A stretch of 64,000 nucleotides of DNA from Erythroxylum novogranatense. Taxonomy: Eukaryota; Streptophyta; Magnoliopsida; Malpighiales; Erythroxylaceae. The stretch lies in NCBI GenBank assembly GCA_029891385.1, contig CM057233.1, forward strand, positions 12,899,460-12,963,459. Reading direction: 5' to 3'. The notes beneath the pieces are model-generated. The model worked only from the letters and a program-made list of their open reading frames with translations. It was not told the DNA's origin and made no database searches. The number at the start of each line of letters is the position of its first letter. Position 1 is the first letter of the stretch. The translations under genes were made by a program, and so were the position numbers. Positions 24,941 to 34,856 of this stretch are shown one piece after another.

Positions 24941-25988
24941 TGTTGGACCCCGATCTTTTAGTAGAATTTAGAAATATTAAATGTATGAAATGAGCATTTT
25001 TGTATATGTATTGTGTTATAGATGTTTTTGTGTTTTAAGGAAAATGATGAGAAAAGAATTGATTGGTTTTGATGACTTTGATATTTGAGTAGATTTGTAT
25101 AGATTATGAAAGTTAAAGTGAATGAGTTGATTGAAATGGAAATTAAAAAGCAAGTAATAAATAGTAAAAGTGTGAGAATTTGGAGAATTAAGAAAGTTTA
25201 ACTTTTTGGGGATGAATAGTAGCAGAGTTGACTTTTTGGGCTGAAATCTTTGTAAATTTTTCTAGCTTGATCTAGGCAGATTTTGATCAAATGATCTTCA
25301 TGAAAATTGTAGTTTCTGTTGAAAGCTTTCTCTCGCCTTAAAGTATGACATTTTTCAATATCGGGATTGAAAGTTATGACCATTCAAAGTTAAGGTTATT
25401 TTTCTTTGTTTTGAAATGTCCATAAGTGTACATTTGTGTGTACTGTGCTTGGAGGCAAATTTTGCATTGATGTGGTTTGAATGAGACAAAGTGGTCTACA
25501 TGAAAGTTGTAGCTTGTCTTTCAATCTTTCCATTGCTATAGATTATGCAATTTTTGGATGTGGGAATTGAAAGATGTGAATGTTGGAAGTTTGGGATGTT
25601 GTTTAGGTAATTTTTAACAGGGAAGAAACTTTGATTAAAAAATTGACCTAGTTAGAGGTTGAAATTACCTTTAAGTGCTTCATGAAAGTTTAGATTATGT
25701 TTTGATCTTTCCAGTGATGTAAAGTATGGAATTTTGGACCATGGAATGTGAAGTTATGATTTTTAGAAGTTTTTGTTACTGTTTTGGGATGGAAAATAGG
25801 AAAAGAAACTTTGATTGCATGTTTGACCCCTTGAGAGATGGAAATAGTTTTTGAGTTCTTCATAGAAGTTGTAGATCTTCCTTTTATCTTTCAATTGATA
25901 CCAAATTTGTCAAATTTGGAGTTCGGAAGAAAGAGTTATGAATTTTGTAAAATTCAGCTATATATATGTATATTTGTGGGAAAAAAAG

Positions 25989-26090
25989 GGGCCAGGGCAT
26001 TGCTCACCCTCGTGAGCGCTCGTGAGGGCAAGTGAGCGAAAGAGTTCGCCCCAGCGCGCTGTCGTTTCGGTCCCCTAGTGCGACCCCGTT
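25989..26090. repeat. GC-rich tract in U3 of LTR B
   Basis: Repeated CTCGTGAGCGCTCGTGAGGGC-like, partly self-complementary units in an AT-rich context. It is a shorter relative of the tracts in D and E. Confidence 0.75.
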
Positions 26091-27999
26091 TTGACTCCTT
26101 CTGTTTTTGTTATTTCCTTTCCAATTCGACCCTTTCTCAATCTTTTGCTTATAAATTTTTCGTCCGACATCCGATTGATTTAGTTTTTGAAGAGTTAGAT
26201 TCCTAAGACATCTCTCCATCTGTCCATAGAAAATTGTGGATTTTTTAGATTAAATTGAGGATGATTGATTTAATCAAAGTTGGATAATTTTTTAAACATG
26301 GTTCAGTATTTTGGTAAATTCTAGATCTGTGGAGATCCAATTGAACTGATTCTTATTGCAAAATAAACTAGAGATATGGGGATAAAAGTTATCTAAAGGA
26401 AGTAAATTTCAATTTAGCCTCTAAGATTTTCAATTTCTGATTTGAAGTTGGGTATAGTGTTCAGTCTTGGATTAGTGAGAGCTAAAAGTATTTTGACCAT
26501 AACTTTTGCTCTAGTCATCCAAATGAGGTGATTCTTAATTTGGATTAAACTAAAGAAATAGGGCTATAAATGTTCTACAGGACTTGAGTTTCAATTTAGT
26601 CTTTAAAAATGTCAATTTTTGGATGGAAGTAAATCGCTAGAAAATGTGTTAGCATAAGAAAAGTCCGAAATGCTTGGGGAATAACTTTTGGAGTAGTGGA
26701 CCAAATTAAATGATTTTAGTGGCGTTATGAACATTTCTCTAGAAGGAAGTTTTACCAATTTCCTTCAATTTGATGATTTGAAAAATATCCTAAGTAAATC
26801 ATGATTTAAATGAATTTTGAAACTTTGTTTTATTTTATGATTTTGATGACTTAATTAGCATGTTAATGTGAATAATTAGCATGTTAAATTGAGTAAGAAC
26901 ATATGGGATAAATTTATTGGATTAAATTAAATTAAAGTGTTAGAAATTAAAGTGTTAGAAATGCATAAGAGCAAAATTGGAAGAACACTTAAGCTTTTAA
27001 GTTTCAAGGCTTATAAGGAAGGGCATAATGGTCTTTTTGCATTCATTAAAGACATGTAAGGTGGGTTGTCGTTTAAGAAGGAAGAAAAGCACGAAAATGA
27101 GGAAGAAAAGAAGGAAAAAAAGAGAAAGAAGAAGAGAGCTTCGGTGGAGAAGAGAAAGGGGGAAAAAAAGAAAGCTTAGGGTTCGAATTTTTGTAAGTTT
27201 CAATCGAGATTTTAGAGATGATTCCAGAGGGAAAAAGATAGAGGAGCTCAAGAGCTTTATTTTGAGCTAAGAAAATCCGAATTTGGGTGAAAATTAAGGT
27301 AAGATTGAGTTTTTGATCTTTGAATTTTTTAAAAGATTTTGGTTTGGATAGCTTAAGAATGTTATTGGTTTGTGATTTCTAAAGTTAATTTTGGTGATTG
27401 TGACTTATGTGATGTTTAATTTTGGATAATTATGAATTAGGGATTTTGTCATGAATTAAGGAATTTAAGAGAAGCAATGGAGAAATTGAGGCTTTGAATA
27501 AGTTCCAAGCATAGAAATGAGGTGGGTACCATGTTTATATTTTGAATTAGAAGCTAATTATAAGTTTTCAAAAAATCAAGAATAGAAATGTTTTGCAAAT
27601 TCATTGTTTACGTTTTCGAAAAATCAAGAAGGGGATAAATATTTTCAATTTCATTGTTAATGATTCGATAAATTGCTGCAATTGCAAAATGCATTGTTTT
27701 TGCATAATTTGAGAAATGCCTATAATTGATGATTTCATTGTTTTTGAATGAATGTGAAATTGCCATGTGATTTTGGATGATGAATGTGCAATGTGAATGG
27801 AAATACGTTTGAATTATGGTGCGTGTATGAAAACTAAGTTTTTGAAAGATGCCTCTGGGCAATTCGATTTCATGTGTAATTTGTCTGTTATGTGGGTTTG
27901 GTTAGGTCCCATAAGGGGGTCAAGTGCACTTGTCTAAGCTTCGCCCGCCTGCCCGCTAGTGGCATTGAAGCTCCGTTAAGGACTCCCATAAGTTCACGG

Positions 28000-28374
28000 C
28001 TACACCGGACCGCTATACGAGAAGATGTAGTACGTTCTGTTCACAGCTGCACAGACCGCTATGCGGGAATGTGCAGTACGTTCTATTTCTGGACCAACCC
28101 AGACCATTCTGATGTGTTTATGTGCTTTTGTTTTGTTTCTAAGTGTGATTGCATACATGTTTTAAGAAATGTTCATGAATTCTTTGATAAATTGATAAAT
28201 TTTTAGAAATAAGCATTTTAATAAATTTCTACTGTAAAAATTTTATAAAATGGCAACAGTTTTAAAAAGATGATTTTTGCTTATTTTTCGATTTATAAAC
28301 ATGTTATCCACGAGATGTAAAGCTCAGCCCTTTCATCCCCATATCCAGGGATCGAGAAGGAGACTGGATGAAAG
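28000..28374 (+). other. Conserved stem-loop block, LTR B
   Basis: Stem-loop 1 is at 28000-28030 (CTACAC against ATGTAG, one mismatch). Stem-loop 2 is at 28047-28076 (CTGCAC/GTGCAG, inner CCGC/GCGG intact). The 45-nt hairpin at 28330-28374 begins CTTTCATCC and ends GGATGAAAG. Confidence 0.8.
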
Positions 28375-29389
28375 CAAGTTATGACTTCTGTTTATTTGTA
28401 TATATGTTGTAGGGTTAAGTTCATCATTTGTAAGAATAAGATTTTAGACATTTGTGGAGGATATTGGAATTTGTGTATTCTTATGTATTTCGGATTTTGA
28501 GATTAATGTTGTACTAGGGCTTGAAAATGCCATTAATATATTGTAAGCATTTATTTCATGATGTGTATGATTTATGAATTCGAGTATTGAATTGAGATAT
28601 GAATGTGACTTGGATATGGATGAATGTGATTGAATGTGATATGGGTTCCGGACAGGAGGTTCGATGATACTGATATTTGAGAATTATTGAAGTGTTATAA
28701 GTATATAAATGTGTTTATTTGTGTTGGGATTCCAGACAGGAGGTCCGATGAATTGTGTTGATTGAGCTGGAAATATAGAAGTGCAAATTGTTTGAGAATT
28801 GATGGTATTTATTTTTGTATGTGCGAGATTTTATGAAAAATGACTGAAAAAGAAAATTGAAAAGAATTGAGGTTGTGGAATTGTTAAATTCCATATAGAA
28901 ATTTGTATTGTCTTGAAACGTGGGCACGCCTTTGAACAAATTGTGAAAAATGAAAAAGAATGAAAAGAAAAAATTTTATACCAGATTGGATTGGCTTAGA
29001 TTAAATGTCTTATTGGTTTCCAATGCTTGTTTTCCTAAGTTTTTGCGTTTCTTGGATGTCGGAAATTGCCTATAAGTTTGATTGAATCGTTTTGGTTTCT
29101 TGGATTCTGAGATTTTGTAAATCCATTTTTTCGAGTCCACTTTTGATTGGCTTCTGCTTTATGATTTCCGAAATTGCATGCACATTCGATTTCCTTCGCT
29201 TTATGATCCGTTTTGTTTTTGGCCGATTTTCGTTTGTGTCCTGTTCTTTCGGATTTGATTTCCTTCGTTTGCGTCTGCAGGCGCCTTATTTGATTTCTCT
29301 TTCACTTTCGCCCTTTTGGTTTCGCTTTCTGCTTCTGTTTAGTATTTCATTCTTCGGTTGGGGTCCGGTTCCAAAATCGGGTCCCAACA

Positions 29390-29928
29390 GTCTCACGTGC
29401 ATTGCCATTATAATTGATATGTGTGTTTTGTATAAACGATATGATTCTTCTGAACGTGGAATGTGATATATTATGAATATGTAAAGAGGTGAATATTATG
29501 TTATGTGTGATGATGTGATGCATGAATTGAGTGAACCATCGATGATGGTTATCTCATTGAGTTCGCAAAATTAACCAAAATTGCAACGTTGTCTTTTCAG
29601 GACCAAGAGACGACTCAAGCTTCTAAAAGGCTCTACCAGCCGTATAGATTGTGTTTTGGTAGGAAAAGTCATGGCTCAAAGGTCGGTCAGCTGGAATCTG
29701 TGGACAGATTAGATGGACTGCTTATATTTTCCTCTCTCATGTAGTCATTTTGTATTAAGTTGATGTTGTACCTAGAAAAGAAAAAAAATCATTGAAAGAC
29801 AATGTAGACTTCAATTTTTGTGAAATGAAATGAGAAAAAGTCAGATTTTAAAATATTGTGGTCTTCTTATGATGCTTTTTAAGTAAATTGTGATACCATG
29901 CCATTGGAAGTGACTGTAGTGATCGAAC
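29390..29928 (+). repeat. Older gypsy-type LTR sequence, piece 3
   Basis: Between the TSDs of B and C. AT-rich, with no ORF of note. It ends in CGAAC, the left TSD of element C. I see nothing else identifiable in it. Confidence 0.4.
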
Positions 29929-31765
29929 TGTTAGACCCCGAACTTTTGATGATAATTAGAAATATTAAAATGAATATTAATGAGAAAGAAATTGGTGAGA
30001 CAATTTATGAATTTAAGAAAATTTGCTGAAATTAAGAAAAATTTATGAGAAAAGAATTGTTTAGTTTTGAGGACTTTTATATTTGAATGAAGTTATATGG
30101 ATTATGAGAGGAAAGAGAATGAGTTAATTGAAATGGGAGTGGAAAGTCAAGAAATAAAGAAAGAAAGTGAGAGAATTTGAAAAAAATTAAGAGAGTTGAC
30201 TTTTTGTTTGAGGCAAAATATGAGAAAATTGTCTTCTGGAAACTTGTAGTTTATGTCAAGAGCTTTCTGTAGCCCTAAAGTTTGATATTTTTCGATATCG
30301 GAAGTGAGAGTTATGATCAGTCAAAATTCGCTTGGAGTTTGACTTTTTGATTTAGGCAAAATTTGAGAAAATAATCAATATGAAAATTGTAGCCTCTGTC
30401 GAGAGCTTTTTGTGGACATAAAGTTTGCTATTTTTTGATGTCGAGATTGAGAGATATGATTTTCCGAAGATATGCTTTGTTTTGAAAATGCTATTAAGTA
30501 TAGATTTGTGTGTTCTATGCTTCGAGGCCACTCGTCGTATAGATTTAGTCTAAATTGGAGTAAGTAGTCTTCATGAAAGTTTTAGATGATGTTTTTATCT
30601 TTCCATTGATATAAAGTTTCCAATTTTTCGATATCGGGGCTAGGAGTTATGAGTGATTAAAAATTGGAAGTCGTTTAGGAAAAGCTGTTTTGGATAGAAT
30701 CTTTGATTGAGTTTCCGACCTCTTTTGAGACATAATTTGATTTTGAGTTCTTCAGGGAAGTTGTATATGTTTCTTTGATATTTCTATTGACACCAAATTT
30801 GTCAAATTCCGAGTTCGAGATAGAGAGATATGATTTTTGAAAAGTTCGGTTTTGAAGTTCCGTTACTTTGTTTCTTTATCCGATCTCTTTCGTAATCTTT
30901 TGCTTATAATTCCTTCGTCTGACATCCGATTGATTTGATTCTCGAAGCGTTGGATTCCTAAGACAATTAATTTCATTTTCTTGAAGAATTATGATTTTTA
31001 GGAGATTAAATGGGAAGAGATTGATTGAACCAAAGTAGGAGATTTGGTTATAGGATATAGGTTGGATTATTTTCTGAACATGGTTCGGTATTTTGAGAAA
31101 TTCGGGAGCTGTACAACTCCGATTGAGTTTATTCTTAAGGCCAAATAAAATTAAGATATGGGGCTACAAATCATGTGAAGGGATCGAAATTTAAGTTCAT
31201 CCCTAAGATTGTCAATTTCTGGACTGAAGTTATGTTAATGTTCAGTCTCGAATTTTGTGAAAGTCCGATAGTATTTTGGCTATAAATTCTTCGTTTCTGA
31301 TCCGAATTAAGCACGGTTGGTGGGGTTGGATTCGTATGATCTAAAGGAACAATTTTCAAGCAGAAAGTTTGTCCAAATTATTTCTTTTAAATGCTTGAAA
31401 ATAGGACGCAAACTATCAGATTTTGAAAATCCTGTGCAGGGGTATTTTGGGATTTCACTTAAAAGGAGGGGCAACTTGGTCAATTACCCCTCACTTAAGT
31501 GACATGGCAGAAACACAACATGGAGGCTGTCGTTTTATTCAAGAAGAAGCCACGAAGTTGCTGGAAAAATCAGAACAAAATAATGAAAAATAAGAAGAGA
31601 GGGAAGGAGAGAGTCTACCATGGAGGAAGAAGAGAGAGAAAGTGTAGGAATTTTGATTTTAAGAGACTTTAAGTTTGCTTTTGGAGTAGATTCAAGGGAG
31701 AAGGATGAAAGAAGGTAGAAGCTTCCTCTAAAGCTCATTAAATCTGAAAATAGAAGGAGAAAGAG

Positions 31766-31767
31766 GT
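31766..31767 (+). promoter_or_regulatory. Splice-donor-like site in LTR C1
   Basis: The GT of AGAG|GTAAGAG follows a purine-rich stretch. The same site is at 27299 (B), 36739 (C2), and on the minus strand at 16929, 22360, 52088 and 59036. Use in vivo is unproven. Confidence 0.45.
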
Positions 31768-32730
31768 AAGAGAAAATTTTGAGCTTTGAGATTTTGATGA
31801 AATTTTGGTTTAGAATCATGGAATATGAGATGGGTTTGTGGATTATGGAGTTAATTTTGATGTTTATGGCTTAGGTTGTGTTTAATTTTGGATGGAAATT
31901 AATTAGAGATTATGCCCAATTTTAGAATTTGGGGGTTTTGAAAATTGATGATTTAGATAGCTTGATTTTATATGGAATTGGTGATTTCTAAGTTTAATTT
32001 AAGTAATTAAGTGATTTATGATATTGAATTTGAGTGAATCGGTTTAGATCAAATTTTGAATTTGGGGATTTTAGAAATTCTTGTTTTAGAAAGCTTGGAA
32101 AAGTGAGGAATTTGGGTTCCCTATAGTTAATTGTGAAAATTATGCAAATTATGATGTGGAATTTGGATGATTATGGCTTAGGTCAAGTTTAGTTGAGAGA
32201 AGGAAAGAAGCAAGGATCAATTGGAGCTTGAAATCAAGTTTCGGGCATTAATTCGAGCTGGGTAGCATATTTATATTTTGATTTGTAAGCAATCTACGAA
32301 GTTTGAAAAATTAAAGAAAGCAAAAATTTGGATTTTGATAAATTAATGTTTTTGTAAATGTTTGAAAATAAAAGTTTGGTACTGTTTGGAATTATGATTT
32401 CCAAATGAGTTTTGGATAAAATTGCATCATTATATATGAAGTTTTAATAATTGCTATGGTTGTGCATTATTGAATTTTTGAGAACGTGTTATGTGTATTG
32501 GTTGAATATTGTGAAGTTATGAATGAAAATATGTCTGTTAGGACATGTGAGTGAAAAAAATCAAGATTTCGAAACGTGCCTTCGGGCAATCTGAAATTTC
32601 GTTTTCGATTATGTGTTATGTGGGTTTGGTCAGGTCCTTTTGTGAGTCAGTGCACTGTCTCTATTCGTTATAGCCTTCTCCCGGCTGCCCGCTAGTGGCA
32701 CGGAGCTCCGATTTCGGACTCCCTTCACGG

Positions 32731-33133
32731 CTACATTGGACCGCATTGTGAGAAAGTGTAGTACGTTCTGTTCACGGCTGCACAGGACCGCTAAGCGGGA
32801 ATGTGCAGTACATTCTGTTTCGGACCGAACCAGACCATTTTGATATGTTACGTGTTTTTGATTTGTTTCTGTGTGCTGCATTCATGTTTAAATTGATAAA
32901 TAGAAAAGTGAAATTTATTATGAAAAGTTTAAAAAATATTGAAAGATTTGAGGAAAGTGTTTGAAAAGTTATAAAGTTTGAAAAATAAGCCCTTTGGCAA
33001 AAAGTTTATGAAAAAAACAAAAAAAAATGATTTCCGCTTATTTGTCAATTTATAAATGTGTTATCCACGAGCTTTCGAGCTCACCCCCCTTTCATCCCTA
33101 TCTCCAGATTTCGAGCAGGAGATCGGATGAAAG
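32731..33133 (+). other. Conserved stem-loop block, LTR C1
   Basis: Stem-loop 1 is at 32731-32761 (decayed: CTACAT/GTGTAG and inner GCGG changed to GTGA, the pattern of CpG deamination). Stem-loop 2 is at 32778-32808 (CTGCAC/GTGCAG, CCGC/GCGG intact). The 45-nt hairpin is at 33089-33133. Confidence 0.82.
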
Positions 33134-34278
33134 AATGTGAAGACGTTTGGTCCGATTTTGCATCGTCTGTATTTTATGTGAATTGAGCTCGGATATTAAT
33201 ATTGTTTATGGCTTGAATGTCCGTTAAGTAAGTGATTATGATGTATTTCGAGCATGTATTTCAGAATGTATGAGGATTACGAATTGATGTATGAGAATAT
33301 GAACTTGTGTATATTGTGTTGGTGTAAGTAAGTTATGGAATTATATGTTAAGTTGCGGTTCAAAGTTTGTGTGTGATGATTAGTTATGGTTATGGATGAG
33401 AATGATTGAAGTGTTTAGAACTAAGATTGCGTTTGTTTCTGCTGAGATCCCGGACGGAGGGTCCGGTTGATTTTGATGATTGTATGGTTGATTGGGCTTT
33501 TAGAAGTGTACTTTTGCCTTTGCAGAAAATTTTGGGCTGTCAAAATACAACCGTTATGCTGCCCGATTTTCGGTAAAAATTGGGTTAAGATAAGAATAAG
33601 AATAAGAAGTTAGTTTGTTAAAGATGAGTTTTTAGTTAAGAAGATGAAATTTTTTGGATTTATGTGATTGGTTAAGAAAAATAATATGAATCGAAATGTT
33701 GTTTGAGATTTAAGTGAATTGAATTTGTGTGAGGATGAGTTTCCAAAAAGGAAATTGCATGGATTGGTTATGTTTTGAATGAGTTTGAATAAAGAGAATA
33801 AAAATATAATTTAGTATTTGTATGGATACATAAGAATATGATCAGATTTAGAGATTTGCATGAGAATGATTTTCCGAAAGTGGAAATTGGTTGTGTGATT
33901 TGAATGAGATTGACTAAAGGAGTAAGAAATAAAAAAAAAGAAAAAAAATTTTATACCGGATTTCGGATGTTTCGTCTAGGTTTCCAACGCGATTGTGTTT
34001 CTTTGTTCTTTGTTGTCAGATGTCGGATCCGTTTTGTTAAGTATCGATTCCGCTTCGCTTCGTTTTGTTTCGGTACTTTTGTATTTTCGATTTCGCATCA
34101 TATCTGTTTCGCCTTTGATTGTAATCGTTCCGATTTGCTTCTTTCGATTTTGTATTTCGTTTCGCTTCGAAATCCGTTTGTTTGGTTCGATTGTTTCGTT
34201 CTGCCACTTTATTTCGTGGCCGTTTTCCGCTTCTATTTCGGTTGGGATCTGGTTGTCCGGATCGGGTCCCAACATAGA

Positions 34279-34290
34279 TGGTATCAAAGC
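34279..34290 (+). other. Primer binding site, element C
   Basis: TGGTATCAAAGC, four bases after the LTR. It differs from the perfect initiator tRNA-Met complement by one G-to-A change. Confidence 0.85.
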
Positions 34291-34842
34291 CCAGTATTAT
34301 GATCATATTTAGGCCATATGGTTAGTAAGAATGAATTTAGTGATTTTCTGAGTGAGGTTAAGAACTTTGATTGATTTTAGGCGTGTGTTAATGAACTTGA
34401 GATTTGAAGTTCATGATGGCATTATGCGATGAGAATGTTAAGATGAATTTGGATGACTCGACTTTACACATTTATGAGATGAAATAAGAAATACTTGAAG
34501 GATAGGAGTAAATGATATGATGGTATATCTGAAATATTTGGAGAATTAAATTGATTGTTGATTACAGTGACGAGAATCATGACCGATTTTAGGAATGTGA
34601 TAATACAAAGGAGATTGGAGATAAATTGATTTTGACTATGCTTATGCTTTAAAGAAAGAGGAAGTGAATCCTTGCAAGATGAGACAAATGATGGATGGTC
34701 CCTTAAGGTTCATTAAGATTAAGAGATAATGATTAAGTTAGGAATGTATGTGATGGGAAATGGATAAGAAAGTAATTTGACTATGGTTAGGCTAATGTGT
34801 TACTTGATGACTAAGTATGAATTTCGAGGACGAAATTCTTTT

Positions 34843-34856
34843 AAGAGGGGGAGAAA
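34843..34856 (+). other. Polypurine tract, element C
   Basis: AAGAGGGGGAGAAA directly before the TG of the 3' LTR. Confidence 0.85.

Larger units (their letters stand above)
24941..29389 (+). repeat. Solo LTR B of the giant-LTR family
   Basis: 4449 bp from TGTTGGACCCCGATC to GGGTCCCAACA, flanked by GTCTC at 24936-24940 and 29390-29394, so a bona fide insertion reduced to one LTR. It has U3 modules (25290-25960), a GC-rich tract (25989-26090), a purine-rich leader (27060-27240), AAG|GTAAGAT donor-like GT at 27299-27300, a stem-loop block, a TTTCG-dense end (29030-29350) and a terminal hairpin at 29356-29389. The acceptor-like site seen in C, D and E is not recognisable. It has diverged visibly from A and C. 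Confidence 0.92.
29929..34274 (+). repeat. LTR C1 (5' LTR of element C)
   Basis: It starts TGTTAGACCCCG and ends GGGTCCCAACA. Four diverged U3 modules lie at about 30230, 30375, 30570 and 30757. There is no GC-rich tract: the slot near 30860 is collapsed. The donor-like GAG|GTAAGAG is at 31766-31767, the acceptor-like TTTGCAG ends at 33525, the TTTCG-dense end is at 33955-34240 and the terminal hairpin at 34241-34274. The TATA position (about 31510) has no TATA box. Confidence 0.93.
34275..34856 (+). other. Internal domain of element C (non-coding)
   Basis: 582 bp. PBS TGGTATCAAAGC is at 34279-34290 (one mismatch to initiator tRNA-Met). The palindrome GAATTTCGAGGACGAAATTC is at 34819-34838 and polypurine tract AAGAGGGGGAGAAA at 34843-34856. 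It shares short stretches with the internal domains of element A on the opposite strand, such as CCCAGTATTATGATC next to the PBS. No ORF. Confidence 0.9.

Noticed and set aside
27028..27270. A Lys/Arg-rich 80-codon frame in LTR B
   Set aside because: It covers the purine-rich leader and is not kept as a frame in the other LTRs.
34275..34300. tRNA gene near the tRNA-like sequence
   Set aside because: Only the short primer-binding complement is present, with no cloverleaf or A and B boxes.
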